This document shows positions 22,696 through 35,290 of a stretch of DNA of 64,000 nt, in pieces. Made by a program: the position numbers and the translations under genes. How positions within the stretch are numbered: position 1 is the first letter of the stretch; each line of letters starts with the position of its first letter. Origin of the DNA: Pseudopithomyces maydicus (taxonomy: Eukaryota > Ascomycota > Dothideomycetes > Pleosporales > Didymosphaeriaceae); the NCBI GenBank assembly GCA_026873275.1, contig JANTUC010000006.1, positions 1,736,001 through 1,800,000 on the forward strand, in the 5' to 3' direction. A model generated the notes under the pieces. It saw only the letters and a list, made by a program, of their open reading frames with translations. It did no database searches and was not told where the DNA came from.

Positions 22696-24304
22696 TCATA
22701 CCATATCTCTGACGTCGGTGACACGCCTCAAGTCTTCCTGCGCCTCCTCTCTCTTCCTTGGTGATGCGAGTCTCTTCCCATCCACGGTCGTCTGCGTAAC
22801 CTGCGTGGTTTTTAATATCCCACCCAACTTCAAGCCTGTCCCACCCCTCTTCTCTAACAACTCCACGCTGCCTTCACTGTCTCTCTCGCTGCTTCCATCC
22901 TCCCTCATACTCGTGACACTTGCTGCCCTGCTTCCTATTTCTTTACCAGCTCCAACCGTTGTCATCATAAAGGCATCGTATTGGTCATTCGGATGAGCCC
23001 CGGCTTTGCTGGAGTTGAGACTATTGAATCCCTGTGATTTTGCCTTGTGCGTGCTTGTGCCATGGGAAAGGTAGGGGTAGCGAGGAGTTTCTCCCGTGCC
23101 GCTTGTTTTGCCTCGGCTTCCGCGACCGTAGGTCTACCAGTGAATACAACGTCAGCCAATGTCTAGAAGGAAATGTGGGGCGTACACGTACGGAGCCAAG
23201 AACAGAACGGAAGATGGGCTTGAGGCAGGGCAGATTGCCAGCTATGATGCCAACGCATGACTCGAGAATTGTCCACAAGGTGACTGGTTTCCTAGATCAG
23301 TATACTAATCGAAGCACGGGTGATTTGACATACTGTTGCGACTATCCCATAGCAAGTCGCCTGTTATTCCATAATTGGGCAGGTAGGTGACTTTGACGGC
23401 GGCAGCGGCGACACCTATTTGCTTATCGTCAGATCAGATGGCCGTGCAGAGTAGCATGTCTCAGCACTCACAGAATATTCCAAGCCCGAGGATACAGATG
23501 ATGGAAATCTTTTGGCGACGGTTCATTTGCACGTGCCAGAGCATAGGTATGGGTATGATGATGGCGAACAGGAGGTCGGTTATGATGTTGCATGCGATAT
23601 TGGTGTAGCCCAATGCTTGGATCGTGGATGGAGACCAGCAAGTGCCTTTTACTGAAGGATCCCACTGGACTGCCAAATTGGTACACTGGAACATTATAGT
23701 CTAGATCATTGGTCAGTGTCATATTCTTATAGGTAGTGGGCTATGTAGGATTGCTGTGCTTACAAAGAAACATCCTAGGGTATAAAAGCCCATGAAATAC
23801 ATGATTGCCTGAATCGTTCTTCGGTAAAACGATGTAGTTGCTATGCGAAGCAGGAAGAAACCAACCGATAGTTTGACAACGCAAATTTCAATTAGATATA
23901 TGGGCTGGGTGATGAAGTTCAGCTTATACCCCATCTGGAAGTCCTCTTCTGGGATGTTGGCTCTATGGCGGCCAGCTCCATAGTGAACTTCGGGAATAAC
24001 AACACAGGCGCCGACTATGCACTAGGTTTGTCAGTGGGGGAATATGCTAAGCTGTTTAGAGCCCTCACAAGTAGAGTTGCAAACGACATGCAATAGTCCT
24101 GAGATGGTCAGTGTTCTGTCAAAAGATGGGGTATCTGAGAAGCCTTACATCCCACCCAACGTTACGAATCAGCTTTATTCGCACGAAAAGCCGTGCTGCC
24201 ATCGTGGTGATGGCGACGGCGGTGATGGAAAGTATGGCTCCAAGTAGTCGTGGACCATCGTCTTCCATGGGTTGGGAACTCTCACCGAGCGGTGTTGACT
24301 TCAT
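22696..24304 (-). CDS. fungal rhodopsin-domain integral membrane protein
   Basis: Belongs to the large fungal family of seven-span proteins carrying the 'rhodopsin' domain, often found near secondary-metabolite genes or as PTH11-like receptors; ligand unknown. I read seven exons: 24304-24149, 24098-24069, 24021-23764, 23700-23472, 23414-23334, 23283-23192 and 23133-22696. They join in frame to 427 aa. Exon 2 is just 30 nt and supplies the DYCMSFATLL half of the family motif GWDDYCM. Other hallmarks are IYLIEICVVKLSVGFFLLRI, the CTNLAVQWDPSVKGTCWS loop, ITDLLFAIIIPIPMLW and a final GIIAGNLPCLKPIFRSVLG span. The cytosolic tail of about 145 residues is Ser/Lys-rich. The donor and acceptor choices are mine and the last introns could be shifted a little. 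Confidence 0.85.
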
Positions 24305-26381
24305 GCTGGACAGACCCTGAAATCATAGAAAGAAGAAGAAAAGAGACCTCAAACCTGCCAGGCATGCAAGGTAGGATGCCCAATTGCACAAAATATGCTC
24401 AGTTCAACCGAAGCCAGCAGTATGTTGAAGAAATGGGTCACTGATCACGTTGCACATAACCACCTGGAAGCCAAAGTAAAATAGGACACAAGAACAGAAC
24501 AATTGAATTGCCAAATGGAGAAGGTTCCATAGCGCCACACACACACGAAACCTACGCTCCTCCTGGTTCCCAAATAGCCGTAGCAGCCACCAGGTAGCCT
24601 TGTCCGTATATGTGTGTTTGACTGGTCGTCTGTTGAGATTTGGCGCATGGCGCTACTCCCAGATTCTCGGCAGGCGGAGACAAGCTAGAGCTGTACCCCT
24701 GGATCAGACCTGCGACGGCTTACAAGGACACTCCCGTTGGCTAAAAAGCGTGGAGAAGCGCGACGGGCGTCGAACCTCGGATGATGTGACGACAGACTTT
24801 CCCGAAAATGGTCAAGGCAGTAGGCACGAGCAAGGAAAACTCGCAATTGAACATGTACGATGAGCGAATCGAACGGAGTGAGTCGAATTCGATGGCATGC
24901 ACAGGTCAGTTTAGGCAGATTGAGGCAAAAAAGACGGCAAGCCAATGGTGTTTGGCGAAGAAGCTGCATGTCACCCTCATCCCGGGTGCTAAGCGAGTGA
25001 CGCTAAGAGCACTGGCGCCAACTCTATGTGCTCGACGCCCTCAAGCTCCCGGAGCCGTCGAGGCACGGTAGAACGCTACAGTTTCCGCGCTATATGGCGG
25101 GACCAATGTAGCAAAGCGTGTCTCCGCGGGAGGGAGAGCTGATCAAGATCGTTGGGAGGTTGTAAAGTTGCACGCCGATCTATCCATCGTCTTCAGACGC
25201 GGGAACGGGTGTCGCGCATAGAGTGGAGCTAAAGCGGAGCGCGGAGTCGGGAAGGGAAATCACACGCAGGAATAGATGTCTTTTGGGTAGATCGTCCGAG
25301 CGTCCAGTCGAGCCACTGTGCTAGCACACACGGGGCATGGTGGGAAAATCCATCAACACTGCACGCCCTGGGGGACGATTTAAGCACGTACTTGGGGACG
25401 CTTCAGGCCCACCCTTCCTACCCTTCCTCCTTCTGTTGTGTTTCAAACACCGAAGAGTCGACGGGAAACCCGCCTTCTTCTACCTGTCTCCATGTCATTT
25501 CCAACCACAGTATAGGACCCCATGGGGTATAGGCCATGTGAAATAAAAGTACCTACATTGCACACATTCCCCTCTTGCCACAGCCGGATATGGAAACTCG
25601 TCCGTTATCACTTTGCTGGGCATGGTCACATGTATGCAGGATCCAGATTACCACCGTCTAGTACTTTTGTCCTAAGTATCTAGATCAAGGCACTAAATAT
25701 CGACGCATGCACGGACGGCATGGTCATGGTTGGCGACACGGCAGCATCAGTTCACAACGTGGTGGCGATTCGACCGCCGCTCTGATTTGCACAGGAACGA
25801 CGTCATGCCGTGATCGACTCGTCCTACCGTTGGGCTCGGTAGGGTCCCATTTGTGTGATATGCATGGTAACTACATGAGACACCATGCAGGTCCACGCCA
25901 CGCGCCGATTGAGTAATACAAGTCGTTAAGCGATTGTTTTAGTGGCACGGCCGTCGCGCATGCTAGACGCCGCACCGAAGCCCAAAGGCAATTAGCCAGA
26001 AAACGTTACCTTCTGTTCAGCTTCTGCTCGCTATGGAAATTGGAACTCATATCCTGTTCATCTTGTATGACCCCGACGCCATCTAGCATGTCTTGGCCTG
26101 CTGACGGAGCATGGAGCGGGTATTGGGCGGCTTCGGTCACTTGCTGCCGGCGCGCGCTTGGATCCTGGAATGCGGACATGGTCGTATTTTGGGTAACCCA
26201 GTGCATTGTTCGCCCCTTTTGCCTCTGCTTTTAAGAGTTGGCTAATCGGCTCGTATGCCAGCCGCGTTTGACTTTTCACCTAGTCGCTCCTTCCCGCTTT
26301 TATTCGTGGACCCCTCTTCTCCCACGCCTTGGGCTTCTTTCCGTCACCCTTGACCGGAATCTTGCGTATTTACAAGCCAAT
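24305..26381. other. 2.1-kb gene-poor region
   Basis: No convincing gene on either strand. Open frames here are under 95 codons and lack splice-linked partners. It holds the promoters of the rhodopsin-domain gene (left, -) and tyrosinase (right, +). A CACACACACG run is at 24537-24547. I see no terminal repeats or transposon-like coding. Confidence 0.5.
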
Positions 26382-27723
26382 ATGCGCCTGAATCCATCTG
26401 TGGCCCTGTGCCTTTTGGCCTCCGTGTCGAGTGCGGTTCCCACGCCCCAGGAAGACCCCTCAGCTGCCAGTCTCCCCACTGAGGCTTCTCCTGATGAGAC
26501 ACAAGCCCATGATCAGCTGGCGCAGCTAGCGGAATTTGCAGCCCAGTCAACAAACGAGACCCTCTCACGTAGCGAAAAGCGCGGTGGCTGCTCGCTTTGG
26601 AGTCTCTCCGTTCGACGCGAATGGTAAGTGCCATGTCCATCTTAGTGGCGTACGAACTGTAGACACACTCGGTCGTATCCAACTGAACAGTATCTCTTCA
26701 TATGCATGAACCGAACCTTACTCTGCATTTAGGTCCACTCTTTCTAAAAAGGAGCGTAAGGCCTATACTGACGCTGTTCTTTGCCTCCAGGCCAAGCCAG
26801 CCAGGACACCTTCTTCTCTCGTCCCTGGGGCCAAATCTCGGTTTGACGATTTTGTTGCAACGCATATCAATCAGACAGGCTACATCCATTACAGTGGTAC
26901 TTTCCTTGCATGGCACCGCTACTTCACCTGGTCGTATGAGCAAGCATTGCGGAATGAATGTGGATACAAGGGTGTCCAGCCGTACTGGGATTGGGCGCTA
27001 TCCGCTCTCGTCGGTCTAGAGAACTCGGCTGTGCTCGATGGATCAGACTATTCGATGAGCGGAAACGGCGAGTATGTTGAGAAGACAGGGAATATCGAAC
27101 TCAGTGGCCTACCAGGTCTCCCTCCACTTGTGCTACCCACCGGCTCGGGAGGCGGCTGCGTGACTTCGGGACCGTTTGCGTGTATGGAGGTAAATCTCGG
27201 GCCCGCCGGTCTCCCCCTTCCTGGTGGTACAACCGAGGTCAATGGTGATGGACTCTCATATAACCCGCGCTGCCTTAAGCGCGACCTTACCGACGAGATT
27301 CTCCGCAAGTACTCCAACGCCACTGCCATCGCCTATAATATCCTCAAGCCCAAGGATGTTTACGACTTCCAAATGACCATGCAGGGCTATCCTGGGAGTG
27401 GGAACATTGGAATTCACGGAGGTGGACATTATGCCATGGGAGGCGATCCCGGGCGTGACGTGAACACTTCCCCTGGTGATCCACTCTTCTACCTCCATCA
27501 CGGTATGATCGACCGCGTATGGTGGATCTGGCAGCTTCTTGACAAGAAGACGCGTACGGGAGCGAAAGGAATTTCTGGTACGGGCACATTCTTGAACATG
27601 CCCGAGAGCGCAAACACTACCCTCGACACGGTTATCGATCTCGGATACGCTGCTGGTCCACCCGTGAAAATGCGGGATCTCATGAGCACAACGGATGGAC
27701 CGTTCTGTTATACATACCTATGA
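26382..27723 (+). CDS. secreted tyrosinase (type-3 copper protein)
   Basis: Copper monooxygenase family that oxidises phenols to quinones, as in melanin formation. Exons are 26382-26623 and 26733-27723 (intron 109 nt), giving 410 aa. The start gives a clear signal peptide, MRLNPSVALCLLASVSSAVP. A Thr/Glu/Ala-rich stretch that may be a propeptide follows, ending near a Lys-Arg pair at about residue 67. The CuA site includes His in ATHINQTGYIH and in FLAWHRYF. The CuB site includes GIHGGGHYAMGG and DPLFYLHHGMIDRVWW. There is no long C-terminal lid domain, so this is the short secreted form. No other pigment genes are adjacent. Substrate cannot be told from sequence. Confidence 0.9.
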
Positions 27724-28771
27724 ATAATTTACTTCTGAAAGAAACGAGTTTGGATACACCACCAATTACGACCGTATATATGGCGAGCTTGTACCCTCGG
27801 CCTCCCTTACATACCTAGAAAATACATTTATAATATAATCTTATTGTATTCCACTCGATCCATGTGCTCAGGAGGAGGCTTCTCTGTGATATACTAAGAT
27901 CTCCAATAACGACACAATCACATAGATCGAATCCTGCGTGCACACATGGCAAGGTGGCTTGTCTCGTAACTAGGTGAAGTTCTGAGCTCCCGAGCTCCCG
28001 AGGTCCGATGTGCATCACGTGAATACTAGCTATCCATGAATCCACCCATGGATCCATATGGATAATCAATACGGCTCAAGGATTGGTCACCTACACCCTT
28101 CCGGGTTCGTTATCTGTTATTCTAGAACATTAGAAGGACCACAAAGTTTGCTCTCACGAACGCTGCAAATTTATTTTTTTTTAGAAAAGGGAAACGTTAA
28201 TGTCCACTAGCGATTCAGTAAACGAACCCCTTGCAACTACCAAGCGGACCGATAGTCTCCCACTAGGCATGTACATATCCTTAGTTATACCGGTACCATT
28301 GCTCCAAGAAGTTCGTTCGCTAAACGAGTTAAACCGTCCCACTTACCGAAGCGGCGGACATGGACCCCGAACAGGCTGAACCATCGCCTCGGGAGGCAGC
28401 GGATCCTGGGTCAGCATCCTACCTTCCTATTATTTTCTCTCTCTAGTCCTGGGCTAGTTTTCTACGTGATGCCTTGCGAGTGTATAGACGAGATTCATAT
28501 GGTTAAGATCATGGATCTATACCCCGAAAGGGAATAATGCGTCCTTCATCCAAGAGCAGCACGTCTCCATGTGTTAAATATTGTATATTCATGTATACAT
28601 ACACTAGCGCAATCGTCGACTCGCTCTAGCCTAGCTTTATGGACACCTTCTATACGAAAACATACAGATATGAAAACGACGGGACTATACGAAAGAAAAT
28701 GAAACATGCAAAACGCTCAACCTATATTGATACAACCGACCAGCAAAGCCAGATGGAACCACCTGAGCATA
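27724..28771. other. 1-kb intergenic, convergent
   Basis: AT-rich 3' flanks of tyrosinase (+) and the ABC transporter (-). A direct duplication, GAGCTCCC, sits at 27982-27998. No gene supported. Confidence 0.5.
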
Positions 28772-31700
28772 TCAACGCCTCTCCACAAGTAATAGGTGCA
28801 TAGCCAGATACGCTAAGATCACAAAGGCACCACCAAAAACTGCCAAGCCAATGCAATCTTTCCACAATGCAAGCACGTTGAAACCAAACGAGCTTAGAAT
28901 CGCAGAACCAGGGACTTCGATATCCAACCCATATTTGTGGTCGACAAGGGAAAGATATTTTACTTCATTTACTATGAGACCTTCGAAGGCGTAGTGAAAT
29001 ATAGACAACTGCAATGGAACATTAGCAAATGATGTATGCTAAAACGATGTCACGACTTACCGTCTGTAGCCACTTGGCTGCAGCAGGAATGCTGTCTTTG
29101 TTCAAAAAGAACCCGGAGAAGAGCAAACTGAATAGCATGACAAGTACACCGATCAAGTTTGCGACTCCTCCGTTACGGAAAACGATTCCGATGAACAAGC
29201 AGACAGCCGCTGCAGCCAGATTGAACAGGACCAGGAATAGAACAAATTTGAGGAACTGCGGCCACGCCGGGACGAGTCCGGTCATGGGATATACGATGAT
29301 GCCAAGGATGATGGGTGGAATGAGGCGCAGGGGTACAATGTCGAAGAAGACTTTAGAAGCAAAATAGGAGAGGGGAGAGTAATATCCCTTTGCTCGTTCG
29401 CGAGTAAAAAGCAAGCGCTCGGGTGCGAAAACGGTTAGGACGGTAAGAGTACTGAAACCGAACAAGGCCAAGACGAAGAAGAACAGGCCGAGACGGTTTT
29501 GGAATCCTTTGATGTCATCGGTCAGTCCGAAGAAGAGGAAACCAAGAAAAACGGCGAGAACAATGGCGATTGCATAATGCGTCAACATGAGCATGGGGTT
29601 GCGGTAAAGGTTGCGCCAGGTACGCCTTGAGAGAATAAGGAATTGGCCTAGCAGCCCGACTTTGCGGAACCCCTTGACCTTACCAGCTGCGACGAATCCA
29701 TTGGCTTGTTGATTCGGACCACTGTTGCCGTTCGCTTCGTTGGCCGAAGAGACGGCATGGGCGATGTCTTCGCGAAGTGCAGCCGCAACGTCCGAGGCTG
29801 TGTATGCTTGCACAAGCGTATCCAGGTTGGTTCCGGTTCCGCCGTCGGCAGGAGGAGGCAGCTCATCCGGGTCCTCCAATATCTGAGGCGGTGGAGCACC
29901 TTGTTGACGCGAAAGTTTTAGCCACTGACCATTACTGCCTTCTCGAGGCTGATAGGGGTCTCCATCATCAGATTTGGGGGACATCGTACCGTCATTGACT
30001 GTGTTTGTCTTTCTGGTAAAAAGCTCGCGCTCTTGTTGTTGTTTAATCGACGTTCTGCGCTTGCCCTTGAGTCGCAGACTGGCAACACTTGGACTGCCCA
30101 CAGTGTCCGCATCGGTATTAACACTTCGGATAGACTTGACTGCAATAGCGCTACTTGCTCTCGTCTCTAAACCCTGTCTTGAGAAAAGTGAGTTATCATC
30201 ATCGATGGACTGGCTCGTTACGCTAGCGTGCATTGTGAGATCTACTAGGTAATCGGCGATATTGAAACCCGGAGGACATGTATAGCCGATGTTGTCGAAG
30301 TATTGTTGGCAACTCTCAAAGGGCCCAGAGTATACAGTCCTACCTTTGGCAAGTAAGATCAACTGGTCGAACAAGGCTACGATGTTAGAGCGCGGCTGGT
30401 GGATGGTGAAGACAACAGTACGGTTGTAGGTTTTGACAAGATTGACCAAGCACTCGACAACGTTGAAGGCGTTGAAAGCATCCAAACCGCTGGTGGGTTC
30501 ATCCAAGAAAAGAATACTGGGTGAGGTGACGAGTTCGCAAGCGATTCCAACACGACGTTTCTCGCCTCCGGATATACCACGACCGCTCTCTTCTGATCCA
30601 ATTTTCTGATGGCGGATGTGATGGATGCCCAGCTGTCGTTCCACATCGTCTACACGCTGCTCCTTGGAAGCACGACTCATTTCTTTGGGCAGACGCAACA
30701 AGGCCGAATCTAGAATGGTTTCGTGAACGGTCAAGGTGGGTAGCATAGCATCCTCCTGGTCGACAAAACCAATTACACTGCGGAACTCGTCATCTCGTAC
30801 CTGCTCGCCGTTGAGATAGAAACTCCCACCGGTGACACCGATCTTGTTCTTGCGCGCGAGGATGTCAAGGAAGGTAGTCTTGCCAGCGCCCGAGGCACCC
30901 ATGATGGCCAGAAGCTCTCCAGGGTGCACTGCACCCGTGATGCCAGTCAGGATTTGCTTACCCTTTAGCTGGTACGAGACGTTTTGGAAAGTCAACGAAG
31001 CGGGTTTGTGATCGGCCAAGAGTTTTGCGTTCTCATCCTCCTCGTCATCAGAGAGATGAATGGGACCCCACTTCCGCTTCTCGGCCCTGCGGGCTAGATA
31101 CCAGATGACCAGCACGACGGCCACGACAAACAGTGCGCATCCGGCAATGACGCCGGCGATGAGAGGGTGTTGATAGTCTTGATGGGCCTCTCATAACCAG
31201 GCACTTCGGTCTCGTAGAGACACTCTCCAGCGTCGCATTTGAGGAAGATGCTTTCATCACCAAAGACGCTCGAGATGAGACCGTTCATATTAGGTTCCGA
31301 GAAGATGCTGCCGCTTTCCTTGCTGGGTTCGATGGTAGAGATTGACTTGAACTCCGCCGGGCCTTTGATTTCTTCCTTCAAGAAGTCGCCAATGTCGATG
31401 GACCCCTCTTCGCCACACAGCATCCTTCCGGGCACACAGGCACACTTGATGTTCTCACAGTTGTATTTGGAGATGTTGCGGTCGGAGAGGGCTTCGAAGC
31501 TGGACGAGCAGGTATCGAGGGCGCAGTAGAAGGACTCCTTCTGGTCGACCCAGACTGCGGGGGTTAGCTGAGATGGCGAGGAAGATTGCAGGGGAGTGCT
31601 CACACTGGAAGTTGCACTCCTCGGTGGCGCTGTTGCACGAGAAGGTAGCCTGGGGCTTCTTGTCCTTGAGCTGGTCGAGGATCTTCCGGTTGGTGATGTC

Positions 31701-32172
31701 GCACATCTGGTAGTTCTCGTTGACCAGCTGGCTCTCCTTGAAGCAGACACCGCCCTCGCGCTCGGGCATCATGGCATTGCAGGCCTGGTTGGTCTGGCAG
31801 ACGTTGCAGTTGATGCCGCTCCAGCCGTCCTTGCACTGGCACGTGTCGCCGTTCCTGGGCGCTCTGTTCTTGTTGCCGTCGGACAGGGCGCCACACAACG
31901 GCGTGGAGCAGTCGTCGCCCCCGAAGCCGGGGGTGCAGTCGCACTTGCCATTTGCCTTGACGCACTTGGAGAACTGGTGGCACTGGAAGTCGTCGAGGTT
32001 GCAGTTGAAGCAGGGGGCAGCCGTCGGGGCGGTCGTCGCGCAGCGAGAAGAGGTCGAGGGGGTCCTGGGCGGCTGTGTAGTTAGCAAACGTCTGGCGCGC
32101 CGTGGACGGGCCCGCCAGCGACAGCGAGACCAGAAGCGCGGCGGCGGCAGCAGCCCATGGTGTGCGTCGCAT
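28772..32172 (-). CDS. Adp1-like ABCG transporter with extracellular EGF-like domain, two frame breaks
   Basis: Half-size ABCG transporter like yeast Adp1; substrate unknown. Exons are 32172-31604, 31554-29061 and 29008-28772, about 1100 aa (yeast Adp1 is about 1050). The order is signal peptide MRRTPWAAAAAALLVSLSLAG, a Cys-rich EGF-like lumenal region (CDCTPGFGGDDC, CQCKDGWSGINC), a first span (AGVIAGCALFVVAVVLVIWYL), the ATPase, then six spans. The ATPase has Walker A GASGAGKT, signature GISGGEKRRVG and Walker B ILFLDEPTSGLDA. The frame breaks twice: in the G5 run at 32013-32017, before CFNCNLDDFQC (two bases short or one in excess), and at 31165-31168, before the first span (one base short). 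Introns cannot account for either. Sequencing error is likeliest. Confidence 0.9.
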
Positions 32173-32649
32173 GGCGCGGAGGTGCAGCGCAGGTGCGAGT
32201 GCAGGTGCAGGTGCAGGTGCAGGTGTGGGTGCAGCAGCGACAGCCCTGGACGTCTCCCCGAGAGAGAGAGAGTGTGTGTGTGTGAGCTCTCCCCAGCTAC
32301 CTAGGCAAGCAAGCTGTTGCCTTGGTGACGTCGGCGGTCCGGGGGCAGGACGGGCAGGACGGGTACGCGGGAGGGGTGGGACGAGAGCAGAGCGACGAGG
32401 ACGAGCGAGCGACGAGAGCAGCAGCAGCAGGCGAGCAATGATGCACCGGGCCTGCCTTCTATCGCATGGTACGAGCAGATGGGTTGCGGGGGCGAGGCTG
32501 GCGCTGGTGCTGGTCCCCACGGGCGGCGGCGACGGCGAGGCGATAGGCAAAGGCCAGACCGCCAAGGTCGCCTAGCATTTCGCCGCAAAGCCTCACCTCC
32601 ACGGCGCCCACCCCTCCCACGCGCTCTCCTCTGCTCCGGCTCCGCTCCA
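32173..32649. promoter_or_regulatory. divergent promoter, Adp1-like / Prp17
   Basis: 477 bp between two start codons. It contains a GCAGGT hexamer repeat at 32201-32224 (inside the likely transporter leader) and an AG/TG microsatellite at 32261-32284. No gene is supported within it. Confidence 0.55.
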
Positions 32650-34083
32650 ATGGCAGGGTACGGCAAAGGCGCTGGCCGCGTGCCCACCGGATTCGCGGCA
32701 GAGACGTTCATAAGCGAGGCCAGCTTCCGCGAAGGCCACCGCGCGCTCGAGCCGGGCGCGCAGTCGAAGAAGCGCAAGCGAGAGGCCAAAGGCGACTCGA
32801 GCATCGTGTCGGGCGCAGGCGCATACAAAGGGCCGTGGGCGCGCTACCAGGAGGAACGCCCCGACGCGGCCGAGGACGACGAGTTTGGCAGCGACGAGGA
32901 GGTGGAGATCGTCTACGAGGAGGACGACCTCGTCGACAACCCCCAGCAGGCGCCCTCCAGGCTCGCCGGCACCGACTATGCTGACACGGAGGCCCAGGGC
33001 GAGACGAGCGAGTTCGTCGGCGCCCAGCAGCACGACTACCAGGGCCGCACCTACATGCACGTCCCGACCGACGTCGACGTCAAGCTCACGGGCGACCACG
33101 GCCAGCTCAAGAACTACCACCCCAAGAAGCTCCTCCACACGTACAAGTACCACACAAAGTCCATCACCCAGGTGCGCTTCTTCCCCGACAGCGGCCACCT
33201 GCTGCTCTCCGCCTCCGCCGATGCCAAGATTGCTCTCTGGGACGTATACCACCAGCGCGAGCTCCTGCGCACCTTCTCCGGCCACACGAAGTCGGTCAAC
33301 GACATCGACTTCAACCCCGCCGGCACCCAGTTCGTGTCTGCGAGCTATGACCGCTACATGAAGCTGTGGGACACGGAGACTGGAAAGTGCCTCAACAGGT
33401 TCACCACGGGTAAGCTTCCCTTCCGTCCATGGCCCTGCCTGCGTAGCTAATCCGCACCTTTCTCAGGCAAAACGCCCCATGTCGTGCGCATCAACCCCAG
33501 CACCCCGCACGAGTTCCTGGCCGGCATGGCGGACAAGAAGATCCTCCAGTACGATACCCGGAGCGGCGAGATGGTCCAGGAATACGACCACCACCTGGGT
33601 CCCGTCAACACCATCACCTTCTGCGACGAGGACCGGCGCTTCGTCACCACGTCCGACGACAAGTCGCTCCGCGCATGGGAGTACGGCATCCCCGTGCCCA
33701 TCAAGTTCATCGCCGAGCCGTACATGTTCTCCATGGTGCGCTCCTCCCCGCATCCCTCGGGGAAGTACGTGGCCTTCCAGTCCTCGGACAACCAGATCAC
33801 CGTCTACTCCTCCACGGACAAGTTCCGTCAAAACCGCAAGAAGAGCTATCGCGGCCACAATGTGGCGGGCTACGCACCAGACGTCGCCATCAGCCCCGAC
33901 GGTCAGCTGATCAGCTCGGGCGACAGCGGAGGTTACGTCTGCTTCTGGGATTGGAAGACGTGCAAGATGTACCACAAGATCCAGGCCAGCGATGCACCTG
34001 TCTTGGCGGTGCAGTGGCACCCTCGAGAGACGTCCAAGGTCATCACGGGCGATCTCAATGGCGTGTTGAAGTACTGGGATTAG
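32650..34083 (+). CDS. PRP17: pre-mRNA splicing factor Prp17/Cdc40 (WD40)
   Basis: Second-step splicing factor of the spliceosome. Exons are 32650-33409 and 33467-34083, joined in frame to 458 aa. The N-terminal part carries PTGFAAETFISEASFREGHRAL, a family segment normally preceded by 60 or more residues. Acidic linkers follow, then seven WD repeats (for example ALWDVYHQRELLRTFSGHTK; MKLWDTETGKCLNRF; CFWDWKTCKMYHKI) ending at LKYWD. The start chosen is the first ATG in frame with a good context; upstream sequence in this frame is GC-rich and not protein-like. The protein is therefore shorter at its N-terminus than usual, unless an unseen upstream exon exists. Confidence 0.88.
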
Positions 34084-35290
34084 CTGGGATTAGTTCCCAG
34101 GCCCAAGTTTCAGGGGAAAGGAATGGTTCAGTATGTATGTAGAATTGATACCCATGCTCGTTCACCAGACGCGATTCCCGACTGCCGTCTTGGCCTGTTG
34201 CGTGCCCAGGTGTCCATGTGTTTGCGTGACTGGGCATTGGCGGGCCCTTTGCGCGACTGCGCACCCATGATGGGCCCAACAATGTCAACGACAGTCAGCA
34301 ACGCAACTGGGCACCTGGGCAAGCGGCTCATCTCGTGTGGCCCCCTGCCTCGGCCTGCAGCCTGGGACGATCCACCCCGCGCCTTGCGCCTCCGCCTGCG
34401 CCATGCTTGCACCACCCAGAAACTCGGCAACTTTCGCTCCCCAAACAATCGCAAACTTGTGTTTTTCCGCGTTTTTTGCGTTTCTGTCCATGTTGCCAGC
34501 CTCTCCATTTTTTGCTGCTGGGGTTTCCAGGTCCTCTCCCTTCCCCTTCATTGCCCTTGGCGTAGGCAACAGTCCCCTCCCCCACGCTTACCACGTCCAG
34601 ACCGTCCGGTGACTTGTCAATTCACCTGCACTCACCTGCACCGTTGAATGCTTCAGCCTGACCAACCTGCAGACGTCATCGTGTCCTCGTCCGCCTGCCT
34701 GCTTCCTGACTGGCTCCTGCCTGGTGTGCCTTGCAGCGTGCCAGTCATCGCACCGCGGCTCTGTTCTCGACCAGACATGCTACCTTCGGTGAATGTATTG
34801 CGACCTGCTATGACTCCTTTCGTGCAGTTTCCGCGCCCACTCGACGCTTTCCGCGCACCCGCGCACGGTGGAGGATGCCTGTCGTCCCTTGCCGCTTCTG
34901 CCTCCAAGATTCACCGGCGCGGTTGAGCCCCGATGAATCATAGCCCTTGCGCGTATGGGAGAGGAGGATGCACCTTGGTTTCCAGGCACCTGCTTTTTGC
35001 TCGTAGGAGGTGGCCGATGGTGACGGAGATGGCCACGTACAGTCACCACGGCCTCCATATTCGATGCCTCCCTGAGGCCGGCCTCAGGCTTCTGCCTGTC
35101 GTATAAATCTTCCTGTTGGTTATGTGTGTCGGAACTTTCTTCTTCACTCACTCTGCATTGTCCAATACTGCCCATCCAATCTCACTTGACCATCGTCTCA
35201 TCGCTCAATTGTACAAGCCATCTTGCGCGTATAACATCGCCATCGCTCAACATTCTCCAAACAATCACCACTGAAACCCCAAACTCGACA
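34084..35290. other. 1.2-kb upstream region of the small Ser-rich gene
   Basis: No protein-like frame. It is C- and T-rich, and the last 150 bp become a CT/CA-rich leader of the kind seen before well-expressed fungal genes. Confidence 0.5.
35101..35110 (+). promoter_or_regulatory. putative TATA box
   Basis: GTATAAATC lies about 185 bp upstream of the ATG at 35291. A pyrimidine-rich stretch and a CA-rich leader follow. Position and context fit a core promoter with a leader of about 150 nt; no transcript data are available. Confidence 0.4.

Noticed and set aside
24740..24790. TCGAACC sequence suggesting a tRNA T-arm
   Set aside because: The bases around it do not pair as a T-stem and no acceptor or anticodon arm can be drawn.
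26006..26206. 66-codon frame on the - strand upstream of tyrosinase
   Set aside because: Moderately protein-like, but without domain, intron or promoter evidence; too short to support.
31596..32575. Several open frames on both strands over the 5' part of the Adp1-like gene
   Set aside because: GC-rich shadows; the minus-strand EGF-like cysteines and signal peptide fix the true gene.
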